The notes: generated from the sequence alone by a model not told the origin. Numbered from the stretch's first letter, positions 44,436-56,992 are shown. The stretch is 64,000 bases of DNA from Pinus tabuliformis (GCA_031772625.1 CM062814.1:821012757-821076756), one strand, 5' to 3'. Program-made: numbers and translations.

Positions 44436-47400
44436 TGTTGTAGTGGCTACAACCACCCTCCAAAATTTTTCCTTAGCCTCGTTTTGGAGCCTCCCTTCCA
44501 ACCTTCACAACAACTTGCCTTGCTTCGTCAAGTTCACAAGCTTCAGTGTCTTTCTTGCACAAAGGCAACCTGTCGGTCACAACTTGATCCATTCTGCTCA
44601 TAGGCTATTCACCTGGACTTGTTCCAGTTGTAGGATGAGCAACTTCCCCTTGAAAATTGCGCATTTCTGGAGGGAAACTAGCCTTCCCTCCAAAAATTCC
44701 GGAATCATCTCTAGCAGCTTGCTGGGCTCTAGGATTGCTCAATCCTGCTTGCCAACACTCCCAGCAGGATTTGTGCAAATATCCCCAGCAAGGTTGCTCA
44801 ACCCAGAATTTGCCCAAATCTAGGTAGCAGTCAGTTGCTCCACCTAGAAATTGAGCAAATCCCCTAGGCAAACAACCCAACTCCCAACCAGAAATACACA
44901 TTTTTATCCAACAGTCAAGTAGTCTCTTGCATGTGCAGTTGAGTTGATTGGTTCCCTATGGGACTGAGCAAAATAGACTTGCATGCATGGGCTACTTCTC
45001 CCAAGGTAGCATGCAAAGGCATCCCTTGTTTTAGGGATCTATGTTTAGTAGTTGGAGGTTACATGCAAGGAGCATTTCCGAAACCTCCCAACAATGTTGC
45101 TTCCCCCAAATTCGTGGCATGCACGTCACAACCTCAATGTTATCAAAACTCATCAACCGGATGTTGTAGAGCTCATTCATCACATCAACCTTAAATCTCT
45201 AACATCCCACATCACATCTAGGAGCAGTTGGCACATTCAGCTCAATGGTTTTGGGGTAAGCCCGCTTCCCATGCCTTGTGTTGCATTTTTGTTGCTTTTT
45301 GTGTTTTCACTTGTGGGAGTACTATTTTCTTGATTTGTTTGAATGCTTGTTGTCGTTTACATATATACTAGCCTTTCCTAGCTCTGTTTCGGTTTTCGTT
45401 GCTAGCTCATTGTTGCCGCATGCATGAAAATGTTTTGCACGGATGTTCGCCCAACCGACGAACTGCATCACCCACATGCATGTTGATCTGTTTTTTGAAT
45501 CTTTCATTCATGTTTTTCATGCATTTTTAATCACTTCTACTATCACTTAGTGCCGTCATGCATTCACTGACTTGCTTTCAGTTTCCCGTAGTCGGGCCAA
45601 CCTTTGCCTAGGCTCTGCCTTCACCAAGGCTGCATTGCACAATCTAGGAAAGAAAGGCTCACCTTCCTCTCTAGATTTATGCATTCTTACCCAACACTGG
45701 CCTCCGGGACTGCTTTGTGCATTTCTAGAGGACAGTGGCTGCTTGGCCCAAGAAATTACGCAACTATGTCCCTAGGCCAGCAGTCTTTCCCAGCTGGAAT
45801 TACGCATTGCACAATCCAAGTAGTAAGCAACCAAACTGGACTATGCATTGCATAGTTCCAGTAGTCAGCCAGTCTCCCAGAAGCCCAAACTATGCCTTGT
45901 GTAGTCTTGGCAGTCGGTCTGCTGACCTCCCTGCCGAAATTGCGCAACCTTCATGACTATGCACCCAAGTATGTTGCAAGTAAGTTCTCATGTTCATTTT
46001 GGTTTTTGACTGACAAATTGTGTGACATGAGTATTGCCATGTCTCCAGGTATCCCAGGTGTTCATCTGCCTCTCAGCAGTACAGGTACAATGGTTTCCAG
46101 GAGAGCAGAGATGAAGACACCATTCAGAGCACACTTGGGGATGCAATCGATCAAGTGTCCATGGACTTGCCTACCCACGAAGACATCAAGTTGTTTGTAG
46201 ACATGGACATCAAGATATGACAACATCAACTGAAGACAATATACCAAATGAAACGAATGAAAGAGGAGGGTTGTTGACAACACAGAGGTGGAACAAGGTT
46301 GCAAGCTCAAGAAGGTCCATCGATGATGAAAGCAACTTTGGAGACTCCGGCTGTGAAGTGACGACGCGACATGAAGATCACGTGAAGGCAGAAGATGGAG
46401 AAAAGAAGGAGTTTCATGTGCTGAAGTAGCAACTCAAGGAGAACATGAAGCTGCACAGACAAATGAATGAGTTACAACAGGAACATGAACAACAGTGGGT
46501 GCAACATGCACTCACGAATGAAACTACGCCCGTACAAGTTAAGGATCCATCCCAACAGCTGACACATAGCAGACATGGTGAGTAGTGTTGTTAATCGCAT
46601 GCAAGGGATTCAACAGCATGCATGTCATTGAGCGCACGCGTGCAATCCAACCCATTCAACACTCTCACCAAGGTGAAGACAAGAAGCAAGTCTAGCTAGG
46701 GCTAAACATGTACTTCAACAAGTTGATGTGCATGACCACCATCACACGCTTGAAGATCAACATGGACACTATGCATCATTGTGTTGCTGGTTCAACTGTA
46801 CCCAAGAAGACCATGTTCATGTGAGCAGACGAGTTAGATGAAGGGGCCGAACCAATGCACTAGTTGCAATAGAGGCAAGAGTTTGCTTCAACAAGATGTC
46901 ACCATGAGGTGCATGCACACCATCACAGATGACCAAGCTTGGCATCAACTCACCACCTTCACCATCACAAGCATGTCAAAGTGTTGGTCTCATCACAGTG
47001 GATCGAGTTTCAGTTATGTCTTGCAAGGCTTGGTCAAGCCATGTTGTCTCACATGAGTACATGTGTATTGTAATGTTGAGTCATGTCAAGTGTAAGTAAA
47101 GCATCAATGGTTGGATGTAACAATCATAGAGTAGGTGAAGAGTTATGAGGGTAGTTGAACTGTCACAAAGGGGGATTTCAAGGGTCACCCCACCATTTGC
47201 TATAAATAGTCCCTCATAACTCATTGTAGGGGCTTTTTGGTCAACCAATCTTCTACTAAGACTATCTTGAAGAAGGCTTGGACAGTTTTGTAACGCACCT
47301 TGACTTATCCACTGCACGGAGCTAGTACATCTTTTTGGAGGAGCAGGTGGATGTGGTTGTAATGTTCCACTGTTGGGTCTAGCAGGTTTACATGGATGTA

Positions 47401-48067
47401 TTGTATGATTATGACTTACACTTCTTTATATAATAAGAGCCAACACTTTTGCATGCATATGTTGTTATTGTAATTGGACTGCTCCGGTTTCCTTAAAGAT
47501 ATATGTTGTTTAACTTACGTACTTGTGTATGAAATGATTCACATGCAATTATATGAATCTTGTTGTTAATGTGTTGATATGTTGTTAATGTTGTCACCGT
47601 CCGTATCAACTACTCTGTCGGACATCAGACAAACCATTCACATGAACCTTACTATAAAAATTGTCACACTCGTCTCGGATTGATCCATGAGTGTTGTACG
47701 TGTTATCTTACCTTGTATGATGTGACTTTTACATCCAAGTGGACTACTCCACCGAAAGTTGTGCATGTCCTTTTATGTTGTGTGTTCCTAGCCAAGTTGG
47801 GACTAATCCCTTTCAACGTGGAATTCACCTTCATCTCCTTCCTGCTTCGAAGTGTTAAAACCTCTCATACACCTTCCTTGACTCACTGCATCAGTCACAC
47901 CCTTGCTACTGACAGAGGTATCTTACTTTCCTCTGTGCGACATCGCGGTCAAGGCATTACCTTACGACCCACTCGTGGGACTCCTACACCAAACGGTCTG
48001 AGGTCTAATTGAGACTTCTTACCAAGGAGATCCCCTTGACATGTTGGTGGGTCCAACATCGTTAACA
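44436..48067 (+). repeat. right giant LTR (3.63 kb)
   Basis: An uninterrupted copy of the LTR, from TGTTGTAGTGGCTACAACC to GTTAACA. A strong TATA box (CTATAAATAGTCCCTC) is near 47200. It keeps GCGCA words at 44650-44830 and 45770-45950, though many are changed to GTGCA, GCACA or TTGAGCAA. Confidence 0.88.
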
Positions 48068-48120
48068 ATTCTTCAGGTATTTGCTACATTTGGTAGTTGA
48101 TGTCTTATAGTTCATGGTTG

Positions 48121-48250
48121 ATGGTGGGAGCAGTAGCTATTGAATCTACTCTTCACTGCATGCACCAGAAAATCATAGGGATAAGGGAAAATATGAAAAA
48201 CCTTCATACTACACTCCAAATAATTGAAGATGAATTAGATTACCTCATAT
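48121..48250 (+). pseudogene. short coding-like relic, helical (unknown)
   Basis: From an ATG at 48121 the frame reads MVGAVAIESTLHCMHQK, then a Leu/Glu/Lys-rich helical stretch ending EDELDYLI before a stop; similar composition follows for a few more codons. The pattern is helical and coiled-coil-like, faintly recalling N-terminal helices of RPW8-type plant resistance proteins, but too short to assign. It lies 53 bp from the giant-LTR element, so that insertion may have cut a host gene; the left flank (33094-33324) gives no clear partner. Confidence 0.25.
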
Positions 48251-48299
48251 AAAAACTTGAGAATATGATGCTGAAATGAGAAAGACAATGGGGAAATTC

Positions 48300-49990
48300 C
48301 TAGTAACAAAAGCAATGTAGAAGAGTTGCCTCCTAGTGGTTAAAATATATATATATTTTTTTTTATGCCTAGTAAATTTTTTTTGTTAGACAAATTTTGG
48401 ACAAACTATAAATATCATAATATGGAATATTCGTTAGTCAACCTGGAAAAAATATGTAAAATTTATAGTAAATGATTGAAGATGTATAGTAGACATAGGC
48501 CATCAATCCTACAATATCCATATTTTTTGTATGATGTATCCTAACTAAGCTTTATGTTCAATGATTTTAATACAAACATATTCTTGGCTCTTATTAGAAA
48601 ACAAAGTATAAATGCTACTCAATTCACTGGAGCAGAAAAACTAATAGTTTTAACTTGATATTAAAATAAATATTATCTTCATTTAAACTATTGTAATCTA
48701 AAATAAATTTCTATACTGGCAATGTTTTCAAGTCAAAATAGGAATTAGTATTTTTCAATGTAGGTTACTAAAGCTTGCATAGGGAAAAAAAACCTAGGTT
48801 CTAAGATACCATTCCTCAAGTCAGTCACACAACAATACTCTATTAGTTTGTGGGGATTATGGATTCGGAAATAATTTTAATCATCAAATTAGATGAAAGT
48901 AATTGAGTCAAGTCTCTTTAGCTCATTAAGAATCCATTGGTGCCTTAATGGATAGAAAAACAAATTATGGTGTCTTTATTCCACTCCCATGGGTGAAAGA
49001 AGCTTGCAACAATACTTTTCAGAGCACTCCAATCCTTACCCACAAGCAACGTTAGATTTGATTTCAAAGAAAATTCTACTTAATTAAAGGAAATGTTTTC
49101 TTCAATATAAACAGAGGCTAATTCACACATACATAACAAAATTTTAAAGATAATATATATAGGTATTTACTAGAAAAACAATGCACAAACAACTAACACA
49201 TATACACATGAAAGATGGGTAGACATGCCAAAAGATTGGGGACCCTCCAAGCTTTGACTTGCACAAACAAGAAATATATTAACTATCTATATTTTTAGAG
49301 CCACTAGATATATAATCATGGGAACATGTACAACGCTCAATTAATATTTTCTCTATACTTTTTAAAGGAACTTAAACCCCTAGTCTCCAATCTCTATGAT
49401 TATTTATAGAAATAAAAAATAAGCTAACAAGCTATAAATCCTCCATCCATGCTTAACCAATTCAACATTTGTGGCAATCAAACTCATGCCAAATCATGGG
49501 TTCTAGAAACACATATAGATTTCCTTGCTTTTACAACATGATTTCCCTTTAGGTGCAACATTGACCGCTACATTGATTGTCCCTTTTATGTGAGATATCC
49601 CAAATCTAGGAGGAAGAAATCCATCTTGTGAAGGATGGGAACAAAACCCATGTTCCCATTTTTCTCCAAACTGTCTACAAGTATTTTAATAAAGGAAGAA
49701 TTACCAAATCGAACTATTTCCCATAAAAGCTAGTAAAATCAAATTTTCAACATTTAAAAATTGCTAAATGACAAAAATTAAATAAAGTAATGCAAATACC
49801 TTTTTATGGGTTTATTTAGCTTTATTGGGAAAAATGCAAGCAAAATGAGACAAAAGTGAAAGAACATGAGGTAAATATGCACCAAATGGCAATGCTTTAA
49901 GTGTCCTTTTAATGAAAAACTAACCAACATCTCCCCTAAGGAGAAGTTATTGCATTCCTCGTGCAATCAAAATTGTGTTCCTCTTTACAT
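48300..49990. other. AT-rich, no gene seen
   Basis: No convincing frame. A (TA)n run with a following T-run lies near 48346-48365. Confidence 0.6.
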
Positions 49991-51010
49991 TTTTTTATAT
50001 GGCCCCTGTTGCCTGTAAGAGGAAATCCACATGAGATGTGGACCCTCTATATATCAACTTCCTTGGTCCCCACATTGGTTCTTTCACCTTGAGACTTTGA
50101 TTTTTTATCTTCAATGCGTGTTTTTATTTATACCATTGGTAGGCTTTCTTTGTTATCATGGCATTTTCCTTTTGCAATCTCTCATTTTCTTCCTTCCATA
50201 TTTCATTTTTCTCAATAATATTCATACTTTGTCTATTGAGAATTTCATTTTGAGTCTTGATATACTTTTCCATTACTTTTATTTCTTCAAATTCTCTTTT
50301 TAATCTCCCAATTTTCCTTTTTTTGTTCATATGTAGCTCGGAAAATGAAATAGGAGATGTTCCCTTCTTTTGAAATTTCTTGGGATATTGTAGAAATGCA
50401 TTTTTGAGTATTGGTAAAGGTAGAGAAGTCTCTTCCTTAAAGTGGTGATGGTTCCATTTCCTATGCTGCAAATATGAATGGTTCTTCTTGTTTTGTTGCA
50501 AACGTATATGGTTCTCTTCCCTTTGTATCTAAAGACTCAATATAATCATATAAAATTTGTTGATTTCTTTCAACTTCCAGTGTTGATGTTGTAGGGGAAG
50601 AGAACTTTTTCTTTTATCTCTTAGTAATATTTGTAAATGCACATTCTTCCTTCTAGTTGTGTTGTTTACTTGTTTTATTGAGTTCTTTGTACATAGCCTT
50701 GATTAACCTTCTTTGATATGTGACTTGTTGTTTAGTGGGATCCTCCACTTCCAACTTTTTTTCCCCTATAATTTTTTCATTTTTATTCCCTTAGCTCAAT
50801 TTAACCATCTTATTCCTCTTCTTCAACCTTAGTTATAGTGTCTTCTTCATGAGTTTCTTCCATAAAACTATTATCAATGAGGATTTCATCCCATGTTCTG
50901 TCATTCATTTATAATTCATGTTGTATAATAATCTTGATGAGGCCATGATGATAGAGGTGTTTGTCCTCATTCCTTGGATGCCTTTGGATATCCTTGGCCA
51001 TTTTTGTTAG
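49990..51010 (-). pseudogene. eroded hydrophilic protein gene, unknown
   Basis: The minus strand has a run of Lys/Glu/Asn-rich coding-like sequence through about 1 kb, interrupted by several stops and shifts. The clearest piece is 50124-50501 (125 codons), which has a Leu/Glu/Lys coiled-coil pattern around EIKVMEKYIKTQNEILNRQS and EEENERLQKENAM-like text. Upstream fragments include an acidic EETHEEDTI stretch near 50850 and AKDIQRHPRNEDKH near 50975. I recognise no family. It could be a relic of a host gene or of an accessory transposon gene. Confidence 0.35.
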
Positions 51011-52531
51011 ACTACTCAATAGATACTAAGGCATATTAACAAGTGTTTCATTCTTCACATGCAAAAACAAGCATATATGATATAAAAACATAGCATTATA
51101 TCTTCTTTCTAGGTTACATATTTTTGGATGATAAACACTAAATATTTCCAAGGATTTTTCAGTGACTTTATTGTTTCAAAACAAAGTATAAAGTGAAAAT
51201 TTGTTGCAAGATATATGAGGACAAAACAAAGTGGTTGTCGCTCTAGTTAAAAGTTATTTCCAAAGCTTATTGTGAGGATACATCTATAGAGTAGTGGGAT
51301 AGGTTGTAGTAGTAATTATGAGAGTGGATGTAAATAGGGTTAGTGAAATAATGATTTAGAATAGTAACTAGCACATACATATAAATTAGATAGTTAATAA
51401 ATGTTGATAGGCTTCAATCCATGATAAGGATCAAAATACTTACCTCATGATAAATCTCACATTTCTAAAATTAAAAATCATAAAAATTAGCTAAAGTATG
51501 ACATTATTATTATTATTATTTATAAAAAATAATAATATATGAGTTAAACATATATACATCCCCCACTTTACCATGGAGATTATTAACCTATAATAAGATT
51601 TGTTACAATACTGTAGGCCAATACCATGGCTTATCAATACCATATGTCTCAAAAACCATAATTCATATCATGTGACACTTGTTCATATGACATTTTTTTA
51701 AATTAATTAATTTAATTAAAAGCATAGAAAGGGTATAACTACTTTTAACTACTTTTTAGATAAATCCCAACCTGTGATTTTTGAATGCTACTAAGAATAT
51801 TGTAGAATATTCCATGGAGGTTAAATCCCAACCATCCACCTAATAATTATTAATAATTAAATTAAAATTCTAGAATTCCTATTCCAAAATAGACACACCT
51901 ATAGGAATAATTATGAATAAGTATAGGTAGATGACGTATATAAAAAGGATTTTGAAAAATGATTAAAAAGTATAAACGAGGGATAGCAATATGACTAATG
52001 TGGACAATACTGACTACAAATGGCTTTGAAAAAACTTCTAAAGTTTTTGTAAAGAGGTTTAAGTATTAAATGGTAAGTAAAAAGGTATCACTATTTTTAT
52101 TTCAATTTTGATTTTAACAAACTTTAAAATATTGGAAATTTTCTCTTACCATTAATACCATAAAAATTGTTGGTGTATTCTATTATGATGCTTTACAATT
52201 TTCAACTCGTCACTTATTGGCTTGTAATGGTCAACTACTTGTTTGGAGTCTTCAATTGCATATTTTGAAATTATCCTTCAATGATTTTCTTGTAGACTAA
52301 CTTTTTTTCTTTTAGCATGTATAAATTTAACTCGTTTCCTTCCGAACAATGGATCATAATAAAACTTGTTCCCTTCTGGAATGGACAATAAAAATTGTCC
52401 CCTTCTAAAATGGATGATCAAATGCTTTTATGTTGGCGATGGTTTAACTTGGGTTATTATGCAAAGTTTGGCTAACAAAACCCTTCTAAACATCGACCCT
52501 TTCGACATTACCTGCAGAACAGATGAAGTCT
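51011..52531. other. AT-rich, no gene seen
   Basis: Includes a short (ATT)n run near 51504-51520. A plus-strand frame at 52366-52587 runs into the MITE and is not convincing. Confidence 0.6.
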
Positions 52532-53114
52532 CACTAGTAGAAAAACAAAAATTAGTGACTAAAAAAACTACTAAAAATCACATATAAATGACTATGTTTG
52601 GTCATGTGACCATTAGTGGCTAATTTATAATATCTTATCTCTGTGACCAATTTAGTTGTATTTAACTTAGTCGTTAATTGGTTGTCTCAACTTCATTTTC
52701 TAGGTGTATTTTTAGTCGTGAATTTGGTCATTGAATTGATCATTGATTTAGTAATTAATTGCCACATTTAATTAACAAACACACAACCATATGTACTACT
52801 ATGTAATCACCTGAGGAAACCAATTAATGACCAAAGAAATATGACCAAAATGTTGGTCGTGAGACAAGATATTGAAAATTAGCCACTAAAATAATTTATA
52901 TGCAAATTTTAATCATCGTTTGAAACCAATTAATGACTAAAGAAATATGACCAAAATGTTGCTTGTGAGATAAGATACTATAAATTAACCACTAATAGTC
53001 GTTTAAATGAAAATTTTAGTCGTTTTTTATAGTCACAAATTTGTCATTTCCAATAGTCATTTATCTATGTTTTGTAGTTTTATACTCATTATGTAAATGA
53101 CTAATTTAGTAGTG
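52532..53114. mobile_element. CACTA-like MITE (non-autonomous DNA transposon)
   Basis: The left end reads CACTAGTAGAAAAAC and the right end, inverted, CACTACTAAATTAGTC. About 70 bp of the two ends are related, best at a shared ATAAATGACTAT block. Short words GTGACTAA, TTAGTCAC and TGACCAA recur through the element like the subterminal repeats of CACTA (En/Spm) transposons. There is no transposase, so it would depend on a relative. Flanking three-mers are TCT and TGT, not an exact duplication; the right end may be blurred by a local 57-bp duplication. Confidence 0.65.
52816..53025. repeat. 106-bp tandem duplication inside the MITE
   Basis: GAAACCAATTAATGAC begins at 52816 and again at 52922. 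The following about 90 bp match with about 10% change. Confidence 0.8.
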
Positions 53115-53208
53115 TGTATTCATTTCATTTACTTTCATTAATAATCATTACAAATGACTAATTTAGTTAATGTATATTCATTTTATATGCGTTCATTATT
53201 AATCAACA
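53095..53208. repeat. 57-bp tandem duplication at the MITE's right end
   Basis: AAATGACTAATTTAGT occurs at 53095 and 53152, followed in both by a T/A-rich GTATATTCATTT-like stretch. The second copy carries part of the terminal repeat outside the proposed end. Confidence 0.75.
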
Positions 53209-55370
53209 TAAATGAATTAGTATGATTTTGTGACTATATTAAAAAAATATCATACAATATTCATGCTCATCTAATATGAAAACACATGTGAATCATGCAA
53301 AGTCTCATAAGTTGATTACAACACTAAAAAATATCAAGTACAATCATAAATAATTTCAACCACAAATTTTATTATATGAAATGTCAAGTATTACAATATG
53401 AATTTCCAATTAAATATTGACTGGGCTACAATTTACACATGAAAGATTTTTTAGTCACTTGAAAGCTTTCCCACTATGTTGCCAATGCATTACACATATG
53501 TCTCTCCATCTGTTAAATCATTCAATAATTTGCCTCTAAAAACTGCATCACTGATAACATCCACCATTCGAGCATGTTGAGGACTAGAAGCTCCATTATT
53601 TGGATAGTCCAAGGCTAGAAGATGAATATGAGCCATTTGATATGCGACCAATAGATACTCATTTAACTATTAATAGTCTGATCTCATCTTCTTTTTTAAT
53701 TAAAATATCTACTAAACCTCTGATCACTATTTGTAGTACAATGAGACTATAGAAATTCCTTTACAACACATGGAAAAGTTCACAAGAACACTAAATACAA
53801 ACAAAGCACACATACCTAGGTAGGTCACATTCTGCAAGACCTTTTGGCACAAATATCTCCGCACAGAAAGAAAGAAGAAGATAGAATCATCCATTTCAGA
53901 ATAAAATTCCTACTTTAAAAATTAATACGATGAAACATATACAAGCCATTAAAAAAAAAAAAAAAACGGTTTCTTAAAGCAACTACCACAAGACAAACAT
54001 TCCTATCAACTAAGGAACTAAATTTTGAAATAAAAAAATGTGCCACAAAGCCACATCATGTGAAAACAAAATAACCATGAGGCAAGTACCATCTATTATA
54101 GAAAGCATAAATAGAAAGGCTAGCTAGTTTGCACAAACATAGAAGCATTTCAAGCCATAGGTAGGGTCATAACATAATCCGGTAGTGGGTATTTTCATCT
54201 TTGAGACTTGGTATCAAAAAAAAGAGATCAATATCTTCTAGGAAATTACCATAAACAAATAGATTAGTTACGTACAATATAATCAATCCATTAGATTGTA
54301 ACAAGATTAGGCACAAAAGATGAAAGCATTCACAATACATGTTCCTATTGGGTGGGTTGTTGCTGATAGTATGAAGTATTATGAGGATACTGTAGAAAGT
54401 CAAAAGATAAATATGATCATGGACCTTGTCATTAGTTTAAAATTCATACACCACATAATCTTTTATAATTCAGACAAATAAATTTAAAAAGGGGCTTAAC
54501 TTGGCCCTATTGTGGTTGATGTTGTGATTTCATATAATTTTGTGTTGGCTATGCATAATACTATCCATATGACTACTAAGAATGTTTTCTGACCACATAT
54601 TTGATTAAAAGAATAAGAGATTATTCAATATGTCTGCATATGATCTCTAATTCATAATTTCTTTGAAATATAGCCATAAATTAGTGCACTTCATACTACT
54701 TTGGATCTCAGCCTTTAGGAATTTCTTAGAGCATTGATAATACACCAATATATATGTTACAAGTAAAAGATATGAATAAATAAGCATACAAAATCATTTT
54801 AGGGTGAAAAAAATAGACCAAGTACTTAATCAACAAATGCTAATACAACAACAATGTGTTCATTTAGGATACAACAATTTAGTCAAGTATTCAACAACAT
54901 TTCTAGAGTGATTATCCTAGCATAGAGTAGGTTAGGTTAAACTAACTGTTCAAGCTAAATGTATGTTGCTAAACAAAAATTGTTGTTGTCTCCAACTCAG
55001 ATTTGTTCAAAATTTTCCAAGCATCCCTCCAGGGGAGGTGGAAACGAGACCAACCCCTTCTTGAAATGGCTCAAACTGAAAATCCTTTGAAAATAACATC
55101 ATACTAAACCATTTGTGATGGTACTACAATAAAACAATGATGCAAGTTTTTATAGCTAACATGCCAACTGCAACCAAACCAATTATCAATAAAAGTGGAC
55201 TCACTATAAATGAATCTTCAATAAAATAAAATAAGTGAATAGATACAACAAGTAGCAAGGATGAAATGAAAAACCACGAAGTAAGGAAATTATATACATA
55301 GAGGTTAACTATGGGTTCCATCATAGGTTTTCACAATTAACACTTACTATATGTATATGTACCTATATAT
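53209..55370. other. AT-rich DNA downstream of the UAP56-like pseudogene
   Basis: Mostly non-coding. A poly(A) run of about 17 is near 53950. A minus-strand stretch near 53510-53650 gives about 55 codons with a protein-like look (LALDYPNNGASSPQHARM, then VDVISDAVFRGKLL) that I cannot assign; it may be an exon relic of some gene. Confidence 0.45.
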
Positions 55371-55412
55371 GTTTGGAGATCCTTTATGCCAACTTCAAAA
55401 ACGTTCTTGAAC
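55371..55412 (-). pseudogene. UAP56-like last exon, start only
   Basis: Encodes VQERFEVGIKDLQ after a TTAG acceptor. The expected ending (PEQIDTSTYMPS type) is not recognisable beyond this. Confidence 0.75.
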
Positions 55413-55579
55413 CTAAGAAAACAAAATATATGTCACATGTCAACTTCAAATAAAATCCTTGAATCTATAGAAATCATGATATGAATGATGCATAATAACA
55501 AAACGTGTCATCAAATCACTATATATTGAAATGAAAAATATTAACAACTCTTGAATACACTATTCAATAAGGCACATAC

Positions 55580-55663
55580 CTAATTGAGCACACCTAAGTT
55601 AGAAGCAGAGGAAACAAACGTAATTTCAAGATGGTTCTTACTAAATCTGCTAGCCCTTCCAAC
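55580..55663 (-). pseudogene. UAP56-like exon, motif VI
   Basis: Encodes VGRASRFSKNHLEITFVSSA and SNLGVLN, then TAG in place of the Gln codon CAG right before the GTATGTG donor. Confidence 0.88.
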
Positions 55664-55771
55664 CTACATAAAAAAACACACTCAACTATATATCTTAAAA
55701 TTAGAATAAAAGATTATAAATATTTTAATACGAAGTACAAACATTTGTTGATGCTATATGTGTAGGCATAC

Positions 55772-55915
55772 CCTGTGCAAGTAAGTATCCACAGAATTTG
55801 GCATGTCGTAGTTAACAACAATATTTACATGCTCAATTTTGATTCCTCTTCCAACCAAATCAATTACAACTAATATCCTCTTATGACCCTCCTTGAAACC
55901 TTTGTATCTTGTCAA
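55772..55915 (-). pseudogene. UAP56-like exon, motifs V and VI start
   Basis: Encodes [20 protein letters not shown], then [18 protein letters not shown] and a TYLHR end with a GTATGC donor. ATDLVGRGID is changed to [10 protein letters not shown]. Confidence 0.9.
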
Positions 55916-56650
55916 TATGCACACAAAGAGTTATCATGAATTAATGATCACTTAATATATCACAACAAATTAATGAATAATAATTATAATCAACAACCTA
56001 ATAAAGAGGAAACTTTATCAAAAGCAAGAAATAAGATAGGTTCAACCAGAAGGATGAAAGCTAAAATTTTCAATTCCCGGATATCAAAATATGGTGTAGG
56101 AAATTAATGAGTTCTTAATGTAATAAACCTATTATATCAATAAGCATAATAACTTAAAGAATTCTAACACAGGCTACTCCTGAATAATGCATATACAAAT
56201 AGGTGTTTGATATGCCATTAGTCGACATTTTGAGAAGTAAAAATAATTAAAAAATTTAAAACCATACTAAATAATTTATGACAATGCAAAATCAACACAC
56301 CTTAGTATAACCAAATATAGTAATAGTTTACAAATAATGAGCATAATAAAACATAATTAACAATCATCAAACCCCAATGGATTGCTTTGGTTGGTTTTAC
56401 CCTTCTAGGCTTAAGCATAATGTTTAGGGAAGTCACAAGATCCATTTCCATTGAGTTCTATAGAGCTAACGACCACATTGTGGCCTTCAGTTAACACTAC
56501 CAGGCATCCAAAATCCAGGGATGAGGAGTGAATATGGAACTAGTCAAGAAATAAGGTCCCTTGCTCTGTAGGCTCAAATGTAGGAAATACAATGGTGTTG
56601 AACCAAAACAAAATAGTAAATATTATGAAAATACATGAAAATATACACAC

Positions 56651-56835
56651 CTTTCTTCCTGTGTCATCCCAAAATGAATTCATATGGAAGGAAAGTTACA
56701 CTCCACAAGTAGCTTGTTTAGCTCCACAACTATGTTCACACTCTTAACAAATATTATGACTTGCTTGAAGTCCAACGCATCAAGAAAATCATTCAATTTA
56801 CAATTCTCTTCTAGCTCACTCAACTTGATGTAGTG
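56651..56835 (-). pseudogene. UAP56-like exon, motif IV region
   Basis: Encodes [16 protein letters not shown] to GMTQEER, including QVIIFVKSV. It has TAG acceptor and GTGTGT donor context. A Cys codon has become TGA at 56680-56682. Confidence 0.9.
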
Positions 56836-56936
56836 CTAAAGAAATAACAATATGTAAGTATCAAAAAATTGAAGTATAAGAAATGATTGACAACAATGTA
56901 AATTTGATTTTCATAGTATACTTGTACATAAACACT

Positions 56937-56992
56937 TGAACTAGTCCATGAAGTGTCAAATTTTCCTCATCATCAACATATATATCCATAGG
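56937..56992 (-). pseudogene. UAP56-like exon, IYVDDE segment
   Basis: Encodes PMDIYVDDEENLTLHGLVQ. The acceptor AG is lost (AA), while the GT donor remains. Confidence 0.88.

Larger units (their letters stand above)
33325..48067 (+). mobile_element. giant-LTR, gag-only retrotransposon (TR-GAG-like), split by a copia element
   Basis: Two long direct repeats, about 3.65 kb each, flank a 2.9-kb middle. Once the copia at 34649-39179 is removed the element is about 10.2 kb. Ends are TGTTG...CAACA (left LTR) and TGTTG...TAACA (right). Flanking five-mers are ATTCC (33320-33324) and ATTCT (48068-48072), one mismatch. The middle holds a gag-capsid-like frame but no protease, RT or integrase that I can find. 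This fits the non-autonomous class called TR-GAG, but with very long LTRs. LTR divergence is about 10% or more, so it is old. Coding is broken many times. Confidence 0.85.

Noticed and set aside
53112-53117. Exact three-base target duplication for the CACTA-like MITE
   Set aside because: Flanks read TCT and TGT; a local duplication blurs the right end, so I do not claim it.
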